Part shown: positions 1-6,669 of the stretch, one piece after another
How positions within the stretch are numbered: the stretch's first letter is position 1
Layout: each line of letters opens with the position of its first letter
NCBI GenBank assembly: GCA_009773975.1
Contig: VSMX01000089.1
Span: 1-9,250, forward strand
DNA: 9,250 nt
DNA from: Desulfovibrio sp.
GTDB taxonomy: Bacteria > Desulfobacterota > Desulfovibrionia > Desulfovibrionales > Desulfovibrionaceae
Direction of reading: 5' to 3'
Translations under genes and position numbers: made by a program
Notes under the pieces: generated by a model
Told to the model about the DNA's origin: nothing
Databases searched by the model: none
The model's input: only the letters and a program-made list of their open reading frames with translations

Positions 1-138
1 AAACCTCCCTGTATTCCAGATAACAATCCGAACCATGCTTGTCAAAATGGATGTCTTGCAAAAAACGGTAAATTCTGTAAAAATTATTTTTTGTTTACGA
101 TATTTTCGCAAAGAGATATAGTGGGGATTGACGTGCCC
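1..138 (+). promoter_or_regulatory. AT-rich leader/promoter region of the helicase operon
   Basis: This non-coding stretch is clearly richer in A and T than the genes that follow, as expected for a promoter and 5' leader. Possible -35-like hexamers are TTGTCA at 39-44 and TTGCAA at 56-61. The latter pairs with a poor -10-like TAAAAA at 78-83 at a 16-bp spacing. TACGAT (96-101) and TATTTT (101-106) are other weak -10 candidates. None of these is good enough to assign a transcription start. Apart from start candidates in frame with the helicase (TTG 91, GTG 121, GTG 133) I see no gene here. Only the last part of the upstream intergenic region is in the window. Confidence 0.3.
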
Positions 139-1704
139 ATGTCGGAAAAATGTCCGGACGATAAAAAACAGGATTTGCCGCAAACGGGCCAAACGCAGCC
201 TGAGGGGGATGATCTGGCAATAAGGCATCCAGACAATGCCTTGCCTCCTACAAGGGCCTCCGAACTGCCCATGCCGCTCCGCGAGGCGCTGGAACGCTGC
301 GGCTGGAAAGAACTGATGCCCGTGCAGGCTCTTGCCATTCCCTATTTGCTGGCCGGACGTAACATCATGGTTCAGTCGCGCACGGGCAGCGGCAAGACCG
401 GAGCCTACCTGTTGCCCATGCTGGAAGCCATTGACCCGCAAGAAACCTTTGCCCAGGCACTTGTGCTGGTGCCAACAAGAGAGCTTGCCCTCCAGGTTGA
501 AAGGGAAACGCAGACCATACTGGAAGGCACTGGCATTTCGGCTTGCGCCCTTTATGGCGGCGTGGGCTACAAAAAGCAGCTTGACGCCCTGGAAAACGGC
601 TGTCAGGTGGTTATCGGCACCCCCGGGCGCATCCTTGATCATTTGCTCAGGCGATCCCTGCATCTTGCAAAAATCAAGGTGCTGGTTTTTGACGAAGCCG
701 ATCGCATGCTCTCCATCGGCTTTTATCCCGATATGATCGAGATTGCCCGCTATTTGCCCAACAAAAGGCAAACCTGCATGTTTTCCGCCACTTATCCGCC
801 CCATGTTCTGGGCCTGGCCAACGAGTTCATGTTCAGGCCGGAAATGCTTTCCCTTTCGCGCAAGGAAGTACATGTTGCGGAGGTCGAACACCGCTTTTGC
901 CAGGTAAAGCCCATGGACAAGGACAGGGCCCTTGTGCGTATTCTGGAAACGGAAAATCCGGCTTCGGCCATTATTTTTTGCAATACAAAGGCCAATGTCC
1001 ATTATCTTTGCCAGGTGCTTCAGGGCTTTGGCTATGACGCGGACGAGCTTTCGGCGGATCTTTCCCAGGGCAAGCGGGAAGCCGTGCTTGAGAAAGTGCG
1101 CAGGGGCGCGCTTCAATATCTTGTGGCTACCGATGTGGCGGCCAGGGGCATCGACATCCCCTCGCTTTCGCATGTTTTTCTTTATGAGCCGCCGGAAGAC
1201 CAGGAAAGCTATATCCATCGCGCGGGACGCACCGGCAGGGCCGGCTGCGCGGGCACTGTAATTTCGCTGGTCGATATCATGGAATGCATGGAACTGGAGC
1301 GCATTGCCAAAAATTATGGCATTGCCCTTTCCGAATTGCCCTTGCCCACGGACGAAGATGTGGCGCAGGCCTGCTCCACCAGGCTGCTCGCTTTTCTGGA
1401 GGCGCGTCAGCGCAAGCTGACTGGGCTTGAAAAAATCAGACAGGGACGTTTTTTTGAGCTTGCCCGCCAGCTGGGAGCCGACGAGGATGAAAACGGCAAT
1501 GCCCTCATGGCCATGCTTCTGGATGACGCATACAAGCAGAGCCGCGAAACCTGCCAATTGCCGCAAAGATTGCCAAAAAACAGGGAAACTTCATCCGGCC
1601 GGGGAAAAGGCAAACGCAGCCGTTCGCGTAAAAAAACAGGCGGCAATTCCCGGAGCCAAACAAATACAGGAGGAGGCCATGCCGAATCCGGCGGAGATTT
1701 ATGA
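139..1704 (+). CDS. DEAD-box ATP-dependent RNA helicase (DeaD/RhlE-like)
   Basis: This is a superfamily 2 RNA helicase that uses ATP to unwind or remodel short RNA duplexes, typically in ribosome assembly, mRNA turnover or cold adaptation. Counting from ATG 139 (521 aa), all core motifs are present in order: Q-motif Gln about 63, motif I SRTGSGKT (80-87, Ser where Ala is common), PTREL (112-116), TPGR (161-164), DEAD (185-188), SAT (216-218), ATDVAARGID (330-339) and HRAGRTGR (360-367). A helical post-core segment (about 400-465) follows, then a Lys/Arg/Ser/Gly-rich tail typical of RNA-binding extensions. I see no DbpA-type RNA-binding domain, so the exact subfamily is open. About 40 polar residues precede the core. 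The start is uncertain: GTG 133 lies 6 bp after a GGGG tract (123-126) and ATG 139 lies 12 bp after it, while GTG 121 and TTG 91 are also in frame. Its 3' end overlaps the next gene by 26 bp. Confidence 0.93.
   Translation: MSEKCPDDKKQDLPQTGQTQPEGDDLAIRHPDNALPPTRASELPMPLREALERCGWKELMPVQALAIPYLLAGRNIMVQSRTGSGKTGAYLLPMLEAIDPQETFAQALVLVPTRELALQVERETQTILEGTGISACALYGGVGYKKQLDALENGCQVVIGTPGRILDHLLRRSLHLAKIKVLVFDEADRMLSIGFYPDMIEIARYLPNKRQTCMFSATYPPHVLGLANEFMFRPEMLSLSRKEVHVAEVEHRFCQVKPMDKDRALVRILETENPASAIIFCNTKANVHYLCQVLQGFGYDADELSADLSQGKREAVLEKVRRGALQYLVATDVAARGIDIPSLSHVFLYEPPEDQESYIHRAGRTGRAGCAGTVISLVDIMECMELERIAKNYGIALSELPLPTDEDVAQACSTRLLAFLEARQRKLTGLEKIRQGRFFELARQLGADEDENGNALMAMLLDDAYKQSRETCQLPQRLPKNRETSSGRGKGKRSRSRKKTGGNSRSQTNTGGGHAESGGDL
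1668..1676 (+). promoter_or_regulatory. Strong ribosome binding site deciding the start at 1679
   Basis: AGGAGGAGG lies just before ATG 1679, with AGGAGG ending 5 bp before the start codon. It is the only consensus Shine-Dalgarno sequence in front of any gene in this window. It fixes the start of the 158-residue protein and rules out the longer in-frame extension upstream, which merely reads through the helicase tail in another frame. The site is embedded in the codons for the Gly-rich end of the helicase. Confidence 0.75.
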
Positions 1705-2155
1705 GGAGGAACAAAGTTTTGTTCAGCTTGCGCTTGACAATTTTGCCGCGCTTCTTGATGACGTGGATTTTTCCGCGGAACTGGCGCTCCTTGGAATTGG
1801 CAGGCTGCAATTTTTACGCCGCCGCCAGATGCTGGTCGAGCTGCGCGGTCTCTACATAGCGCTATGGCGCCTGGCGCTTGGCCGGTCATTTCCCAATGAT
1901 GCCGATACCATGCTTTCGGTATTTCTGCATCGTTACCTGATGACCAACAACGACAAGCTTGCCCGCGCCACAGCAGAACGCGGCAGGCAATACTGGGGCA
2001 TGCTGGAACCGATTGGCGACAGCAACTTCACCATTATTGCCGAACACCTGATTTCTTTTTCCACCAGGGATGAAAAGGAACGCCCCGCGCTAATCCTCAA
2101 GCTTGCTCTGGATATCAGGAGCATTTACCGCACTATTTTTGACAAACTGATCTGA
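1679..2155 (+). CDS. Uncharacterised 158-residue protein
   Basis: I do not recognise this family. The protein is soluble-looking, with no signal peptide and no convincing membrane segment. It reads as mostly alpha-helical: an acidic N-terminal helix (about 5-35), an Arg-rich helix with LRRRQ (about 46-50), an amphipathic stretch with aromatic residues (about 53-70), a middle helix (about 74-90) and a C-terminal helix (about 134-155). No metal-binding cysteines, nucleotide-binding loop or helix-turn-helix is visible. It begins 26 bp inside the end of the helicase gene behind a strong ribosome binding site, and stops 1 bp before ribF, so it is almost certainly co-transcribed and translationally linked with both. 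Base composition matches its neighbours, so I see no sign of recent transfer. A role in RNA or ribosome metabolism would follow only from position and is inference. Confidence 0.85.
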   Translation: MPNPAEIYEEEQSFVQLALDNFAALLDDVDFSAELALLGIGRLQFLRRRQMLVELRGLYIALWRLALGRSFPNDADTMLSVFLHRYLMTNNDKLARATAERGRQYWGMLEPIGDSNFTIIAEHLISFSTRDEKERPALILKLALDIRSIYRTIFDKLI

Positions 2156-2156
2156 A

Positions 2157-3062
2157 ATGCCTTCACCCGATTCCTCCCGTGTCCCTTGCGTAGTGACTAT
2201 TGGAAATTTCGATGGCGTACATCTGGGGCACCGCCATCTTCTCGAACAGGCCAAAGAACTTGCCAGAGAGCGGGCCCTGGCCTCGGTTCTTGTAACATTC
2301 TGGCCACATCCGAGGGAGATAGTCCGGCCAAATCTGCCTCACAGGCCGCTCTCCGAAAAAGAGGAACGCCGCATCCTTCTTTCGGGCCTGGAATTTGACC
2401 ACATCCTGGAATTGCCGTTTGACAAGAACATGGCTGCCCTGGAGCCGGCCATGTTTGTGAAAAAATACCTCTTGCCCCTCAATATGTCTGTTCTGGTTAT
2501 CGGCCATGATTTTGCACTTGGACGTGGCGCGAGCGGAAATTTCGCGGCGCTTTCCGCCCTGGGCCGCCAATATGGCTTTGAAGTGTGCCAGGTGGAAGCC
2601 CTGGAAATGGCCGGCCGGCCGGTCAGCTCGACAAGATTGCGCAAATGCCTTGAAGACGGCGATGTAGCAAGTGTCGCCAGATTTCTGGGCCGTCCCTACA
2701 GCATTTGCGGAGAAGTTGTCCACGGTTTTGGACGCGGCGCAGATTTGGGCTTTCCCACAGCCAATGTAAACCCGCCGCGCAAGCTGTTGCCCGCAAACGG
2801 CGTTTATGCGACTATCGCCGAATGTGATGGCCGGCGTTTTCAGGCCGTTACCAATATCGGCAGGAATCCGACTTTTGACGCTCAGAAGCTGACAGTGGAA
2901 AGTTTTTTTCTTGATGCCGATGAAAACCTTTACGGCAGGAAACTTTGCCTGCATTTTATTGACCGGATTCGCGGCGAAGTCCGTTTCTCCTCTCCAGACA
3001 AGCTTCAGGAGCAGATAGCAAAGGATATTGCTACTGCGCGTGAAATGCTGCTACAGGCTTGA
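2157..3062 (+). CDS. ribF: Bifunctional riboflavin kinase / FAD synthetase
   Basis: RibF phosphorylates riboflavin to FMN and then adenylylates FMN to FAD in the cytoplasm. The 301-residue length is normal for the family. The N-terminal nucleotidyltransferase domain carries GNFDGVHLGH (16-25), TFWPHP (47-52), GHDFALGRGASGN (116-128) and the VSSTRLR signature (156-162). The C-terminal flavokinase domain carries GRGADLGFPTAN (192-203), GVY (215-217), NIGRNPTF (233-240) and VESFFLD (247-253). Both halves therefore look intact. ATG 2157 follows the previous stop by a single base and has no Shine-Dalgarno sequence, which suggests coupled re-initiation. The flavoprotein gene two positions downstream would use the FAD made here. 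Confidence 0.96.
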   Translation: MPSPDSSRVPCVVTIGNFDGVHLGHRHLLEQAKELARERALASVLVTFWPHPREIVRPNLPHRPLSEKEERRILLSGLEFDHILELPFDKNMAALEPAMFVKKYLLPLNMSVLVIGHDFALGRGASGNFAALSALGRQYGFEVCQVEALEMAGRPVSSTRLRKCLEDGDVASVARFLGRPYSICGEVVHGFGRGADLGFPTANVNPPRKLLPANGVYATIAECDGRRFQAVTNIGRNPTFDAQKLTVESFFLDADENLYGRKLCLHFIDRIRGEVRFSSPDKLQEQIAKDIATAREMLLQA

Positions 3063-3117
3063 GGCGTCCCGGTTTTGTGGGGCTTGTCGTCTCTATTTCC
3101 GATTTCCCGGATTTTCC
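3063..3117 (+). other. 55-bp gap before rlmD with pyrimidine-rich, Shine-Dalgarno-less leader
   Basis: This is the only non-overlapping gap of any size in the plus-strand gene cluster. The last 30 bases before ATG 3118 are pyrimidine-rich, with ATTTCC-like units repeated, and contain no purine-rich Shine-Dalgarno sequence. I see no terminator and no credible promoter, so transcription probably runs through. The reading frame of the next gene stays open across this gap into the end of ribF, but that extension would be Cys- and Arg-rich and unlike the family. Confidence 0.4.
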
Positions 3118-4521
3118 ATGCCCGAGATCAATCTTGAAATAACGTCCATAGCCCAGGATGGCCGCGGAATTGGCAGATGCCATGATCCGGCCTTCCCGGA
3201 TTGGGCGGACATGGCCGTCTTTGCCAGGGGCGCGCTTCCCGGTCAGTTGGCCAGAATCCGCATTGACAAGGTCAAAAACAATTTTGCGGAAGGCCATGCC
3301 ATCGGGCTTGTTAGGGACAATCCGGAGTTTGTGGAGCCATTTTGCGCAAATTACGGCCTTTGCGGTGGGTGTCCCCTACAGAGAATGCCATACGCGCGCC
3401 AGCTTGAATGGAAGGCTGTTCTGGCAAAGGATGCCCTGACGCGCCAGGGGAAAATGGATCCCGGTTTTGTGGATGAAATTTTTGAGCCTCCTTGTCCTTC
3501 CCCCGGGCTGCAATCCTGCCGCAACAAAATGGAATTCGCTTTTGGAGAGGATGCTGCCGGCAAGCTGGTTTTGGGACAACGCAGACAGGGTTCCCTGGAA
3601 GTTGTCCCCAGCGATTCCTGTCCCCTGCTGCCGGACGGCCATGCGGAAATTTTGCGTGAAATCGTAAGGCTTGCAAACAATAGCGGCCTGCCAGCCTGGA
3701 ATCCTTCGGAGCGGCGCGCGGGCAGTCGCGGCAAAGGCTTCTGGCGCCATCTTGTTTTGCGCCAGGGCCGTCAGGGCGATAAAAATGCCTGGCTGGCGCT
3801 TTGCATCACAAGCCCAGGAAAAAATTCCGAACGCAAAATTGTCTGTTTGCTTGGAGAAAGCTTGCTGGCTCGTTTTCCCAATCTTGCCGGTTTTGTTCAT
3901 GATGAGAGGCGCCAGGATGATCTTTGGCGGCATGGCGGCAAACGAATAACCGTTGCTGGGCAATCCACAATTATTCAGGAAACAGGCGGACGCAAATTCG
4001 AGCTTGATGCCGCATCCTTTTCGCAAGTTAATCCCGAAGGCGCGAATTTGCTGGCCAGTCTGGTTTGCGAAATGACAAAAGGCGGCGGCAAAATCCTGGA
4101 TCTCTATTGTGGCATTGGCGCGCCTGGACAACTTTTAGCCCCGCGTTTTACAGGGCTGGAGGGAGTGGACAGCCAAAAGTCCTCAATCGCCCTGGCCATG
4201 AAAAACGCTGCCGACCTCCCGCACTGTTCCTACAAGGTGGCTGATGTCGATAAATTTTTGCAAAAAAACAGTGAACGGCGCTGGCAGACCATCCTGGTTG
4301 ATCCGCCCAGATTCGGCCTTGGCGAAAAAGCGGTTAAAAATATTATCGCGGCCAGGCCAGAACAATTTGTCTATATTTCCTGCAATCCGGTCACTTTTGC
4401 CAGGGACGCGGCCATGCTGAAGAGCGCCTTTGAATTGCGGCGCCTTTCCTCTGTCGATCTTTTTCCGCATACTCCACATCTTGAATGTTGCAGCCTCTGG
4501 CTGCCGCGTCATGAAAACTGA
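3118..4521 (+). CDS. rlmD: 23S rRNA (uracil-C5)-methyltransferase, RlmD/RumA type
   Basis: This enzyme transfers a methyl group from S-adenosylmethionine to C5 of a uridine in 23S rRNA. In E. coli RlmD the target is U1939. The 467-residue protein starts with a TRAM-like RNA-binding region (about 1-60). It then shows the four iron-sulfur cluster cysteines at C76, C82, C85 and C168, the first three in the same C-x5-C-x2-C spacing as E. coli RumA. The Rossmann methyltransferase part carries FSQVNPEGA (301-309), ILDLYCGIGAPG (326-337), DPPR (395-398), the nucleophile in YISCNP (C422) and the general-base position in HLECC (E456). Family members can also methylate U747 (RlmC, RlmCD), so the exact target is inferred. 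ATG 3118 is chosen because the TRAM region begins there. There is no clear Shine-Dalgarno sequence. The gene overlaps the next one by 11 bp. Confidence 0.93.
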   Translation: MPEINLEITSIAQDGRGIGRCHDPAFPDWADMAVFARGALPGQLARIRIDKVKNNFAEGHAIGLVRDNPEFVEPFCANYGLCGGCPLQRMPYARQLEWKAVLAKDALTRQGKMDPGFVDEIFEPPCPSPGLQSCRNKMEFAFGEDAAGKLVLGQRRQGSLEVVPSDSCPLLPDGHAEILREIVRLANNSGLPAWNPSERRAGSRGKGFWRHLVLRQGRQGDKNAWLALCITSPGKNSERKIVCLLGESLLARFPNLAGFVHDERRQDDLWRHGGKRITVAGQSTIIQETGGRKFELDAASFSQVNPEGANLLASLVCEMTKGGGKILDLYCGIGAPGQLLAPRFTGLEGVDSQKSSIALAMKNAADLPHCSYKVADVDKFLQKNSERRWQTILVDPPRFGLGEKAVKNIIAARPEQFVYISCNPVTFARDAAMLKSAFELRRLSSVDLFPHTPHLECCSLWLPRHEN

Positions 4522-5731
4522 CCTGCTTGTCCTGGGCGCCGGAGCTTCCGGCCTGATGGCAGCCCTGGCAGCGGCAGGGCGCGGTTTGTCGGTAATTGTG
4601 CTTGAAGCATCCCGGAATGCGGGGCGCAAGCTGGCGGCCTGCGGCGGAGGACGGGCCAATTTTACAAATAAACAGCTTGATGCCGGCCATTACCTTTGCG
4701 ACGGCGGCCCACAATTTTGCATGCCGGCTCTTTCCTCATTCGGCAACAAGACAATGCCCGAATTACTGGCCAGATGGAAAATCACCTCGGAAGAGAGGGC
4801 AAAAGGGCGATGTTTCCTCAAAGCGCCTGCCAGAACCCAGGCAATCGCTCTGCAGCGGGATTGCGAAGCGCATGGTTGCCGTTTTGTTTTCGGTCATAAA
4901 GCCGAAAAAATTGAAAAATCAGTCAATGGTTTTGTTGTTTGGGCCAATGGGGATAATTTTGAGGCGGCTTCCCTGCTTCTTGCATTGGGCAGTCCGGCTG
5001 CTCCAGGACTTGGGAGCACGGCTGACGGCTTTTCCCTTGCCAAAGCCTTTGGCCATCGCATCAATCCCCCCGCGCCTGCCCTTGTGCCGCTTTTATGGCA
5101 GCAGGAGGAGCAGAAAAAATTCGCCTCCCTTGCGGGAATTGGCTTTAGCGGCTCCATTGCCGCGCATGAAGATGACAAGGGTGAAAAACTGGTTGAATTT
5201 GCGGACGATATCCTTTTTACCCACAAGGGCTTGAGCGGGCCTGCCATTCTCAATGCTTCCCTTTATTGGCGCAGGAATATGCCCCTGAAGATGGATTGTT
5301 TGCCAGGCCGGAATTTCGAAACCATGCTTGATGCTGGCGAGAAGCTCAATAAAACGCCGAGATCCCTGCTCAAGGAACATTTGCCCCAAAAGCTTGTAGA
5401 TACAATTTTGCCGGAAATCCTGGCCAGAAAGAGAATAGCCCGGATATCCAGGCGCGACAGAAAATTGCTTGCAATTTGCGCGCATGAAATTGTTTTTACG
5501 CCCAAAGGAACGGCCGGGATGCGGGCTGCCGAAATTTGCCGTGGCGGCGTGGCGACCGGCCAGGTCAATCCGCAAACCTTCGAAGGCCTGCTGCGGCCAA
5601 ACCTTTATATTGTTGGCGAAATGCTGGATGTGTCCGGCCAGCTTGGCGGCTATAACCTCCATTGGGCCTTTGCATCGGGTTACTGCGCTGGCAGGGCCGT
5701 CACAAATGACAACAAAATCTCCCGATTATAA
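4511..5731 (+). CDS. FAD-dependent HI0933/YhiN/BaiN-family flavoprotein, possible rRNA dihydrouridine synthase
   Basis: This is a two-dinucleotide-binding-fold flavoprotein of 406 residues, normal for the family. The FAD-binding loop GAGASG is at 9-14, followed by the family signature GRKLAACGGGRANFTN (38-53). Further family blocks are THKGLSGPAIL (237-247), RGGVATGQVNPQTFE (344-358) and a C-terminal FAD-contact block from LYIVGEMLDVSG (365-376) through GGYNLHWAFASGY (379-391). The usual SGGGRCN core reads CGGGRAN here. Family members have been annotated as BaiN (bile-acid dehydroxylation) or left uncharacterised. From memory, E. coli YhiN was recently shown to make dihydrouridine 2449 in 23S rRNA (RdsA). 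The 11-bp overlap with an rRNA methyltransferase and the nearby FAD synthetase favour the rRNA role over bile acids, but this is inference. The gene has no Shine-Dalgarno sequence, so translation is probably coupled to rlmD. Confidence 0.9.
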   Translation: MKTDLLVLGAGASGLMAALAAAGRGLSVIVLEASRNAGRKLAACGGGRANFTNKQLDAGHYLCDGGPQFCMPALSSFGNKTMPELLARWKITSEERAKGRCFLKAPARTQAIALQRDCEAHGCRFVFGHKAEKIEKSVNGFVVWANGDNFEAASLLLALGSPAAPGLGSTADGFSLAKAFGHRINPPAPALVPLLWQQEEQKKFASLAGIGFSGSIAAHEDDKGEKLVEFADDILFTHKGLSGPAILNASLYWRRNMPLKMDCLPGRNFETMLDAGEKLNKTPRSLLKEHLPQKLVDTILPEILARKRIARISRRDRKLLAICAHEIVFTPKGTAGMRAAEICRGGVATGQVNPQTFEGLLRPNLYIVGEMLDVSGQLGGYNLHWAFASGYCAGRAVTNDNKISRL

Positions 5732-5739
5732 ACAAGAAG

Positions 5740-5757
5740 CGCATGGACGGCCATGCG
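5740..5757. terminator. Hairpin in the convergent intergenic gap, weak terminator candidate
   Basis: CGCATGG (5740-5746) and CCATGCG (5751-5757) form a perfect 7-bp stem with a 4-base loop. It starts 9 bp after the flavoprotein stop codon and lies 62 bp beyond the trmI stop codon. Read on the minus strand it is followed by a moderately T-rich CTTCTTGTTT; on the plus strand there is no T-run. It is therefore a better candidate for ending the minus-strand unit. A second, smaller hairpin, ACGGG (5788-5792) with CCCGT (5799-5803), is also in the gap. Confidence 0.35.
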
Positions 5758-5818
5758 TCATTGAAAACAAACAGGCTGCGTCAGAAGACGGGTACGACCC
5801 CGTTCGGCAAATGAATAT

Positions 5819-6667
5819 CTATAATTCATCTTCCCGCTGTTTTTTGGCGGCTTCCTGCTTGCGTTCGCGGGTGCCTTTGGGCATCCGCGCTTCCCATGTA
5901 GCGGATTTTTGCGCCTGGCGGCAAAAGACCAGAAAGCCGGTATGCGCTGTCATGCGGTCATTGGGCCGCAGTCGGTCAGGCAGCGGTTTCCAGCCGCGAA
6001 TCAGTAATTCGCTTACTTCAATTTCATCAAACCGGCCTTTTTCCAGCCCAAGCAGCAAATCCTGCACCTGGTTTGTGGTGGGCAGCAAAAAAGCCAGCGT
6101 GGCGCCAGGTTTCAGGGCCGCAACAGCCTGCTCAAGACAATTCCACGGCTCGCGCATGTCCAGGAACAGGGCATCGGCGTTCGTGGCTGCAAAGCCGTTG
6201 GAAACATCCATGCAATGCAGTTCCACATTTTCACCAACCTGGGCCCAGTCGAGGTTGCGCCGCGCAAGGCGCACAAATTCCTCGCGGGCGTCATGGCTCA
6301 CAATTTTGCCATTCGGCCCCGCAAACCAGGAAAGCGCGATTGTAAGCGCGCCGGAACCACAGCCGGCTTCCAGGATTGTCCTGCCCGGGCCAACGCCAAG
6401 GCGCATGCAGATATGGGCTATGTCCTTGGGATAAATTATCTGTGTCTGGCGTTTCAGGCCCATCAGCCTGTCGTAAAGGGTTGCCTCTTCAAGGCGAACC
6501 GGCGCGCCGCCACTGGTTATGGCGATGGAGCCGTAATCAAGGGCAGCGATTTCCTCATGGGAGAGACAGCCGTCGCTGCAATGCCACGACTGTCCCTCCT
6601 CGAGCAATTTTATGTGTCGTCGTCCCTTTGGCGTTACCAGAACGACTAGTGAGCCATAATCTATCAT
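5819..6667 (-). CDS. trmI: tRNA (adenine-58-N1)-methyltransferase
   Basis: This enzyme uses S-adenosylmethionine to methylate N1 of adenine 58 in the T-loop of tRNAs, stabilising the tRNA elbow. The 282-residue protein has an N-terminal beta-rich domain (about 1-65), then the family signature RQTQIIYPKDI (73-83), the SAM-binding motif LEAGCGSGALT (99-109), the acidic catalytic motif DMREPW (D170) and the C-terminal RPNDRMTAHTGFLVF block (234-248). A Lys/Arg/Glu-rich tail (about 261-282) extends past the core. TrmI normally acts as a homotetramer. ATG 6667 lies 2 bp after the stop codon of the upstream penicillin-binding protein gene and has no Shine-Dalgarno sequence, so coupled translation from one transcript is likely. 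The gene converges on the flavoprotein gene. Confidence 0.94.
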   Translation of the reverse strand: MIDYGSLVVLVTPKGRRHIKLLEEGQSWHCSDGCLSHEEIAALDYGSIAITSGGAPVRLEEATLYDRLMGLKRQTQIIYPKDIAHICMRLGVGPGRTILEAGCGSGALTIALSWFAGPNGKIVSHDAREEFVRLARRNLDWAQVGENVELHCMDVSNGFAATNADALFLDMREPWNCLEQAVAALKPGATLAFLLPTTNQVQDLLLGLEKGRFDEIEVSELLIRGWKPLPDRLRPNDRMTAHTGFLVFCRQAQKSATWEARMPKGTRERKQEAAKKQREDEL

Positions 6668-6669
6668 GA

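Noticed and set aside
1427..1678. 84-codon N-terminal extension of the 158-residue protein
   Set aside because: It is out of frame within the helicase tail, its composition is shadow-like, and the strong ribosome binding site at 1668-1676 points to ATG 1679.
2609..2622. GGCC-repeat tract GGCCGGCCGGCCGG
   Set aside because: It is explained by the codons for Met-Ala-Gly-Arg-Pro in RibF; no repeat array or second copy is seen nearby.
2163..2954. 263-codon open frame on the minus strand antisense to ribF
   Set aside because: It lies wholly within ribF, whose motifs are intact. The frame is open because of codon bias in a GC-rich gene, and its translation shows no recognisable domain.
3028..3117. 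30-residue N-terminal extension of RlmD from TTG 3028
   Set aside because: It would add Cys/Arg-rich residues before the TRAM region that family members lack, and it overlaps the end of ribF.
3376..4131. 251-codon open frame on the minus strand antisense to rlmD
   Set aside because: It overlaps the iron-sulfur and SAM-domain coding part of rlmD. The translation is low in recognisable structure and no start site or promoter supports it.
5732..5818. Possible small gene or RNA in the convergent gap
   Set aside because: It is only 87 bp, with two short hairpins and no start, promoter or tRNA-like fold that I can support.
5469..6434. 321-codon plus-strand open frame spanning the flavoprotein end, the gap and trmI
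   Set aside because: It reads in the wrong frame through one conserved gene and antisense through another. The Arg/Ser/Pro-rich translation looks like a shadow frame.
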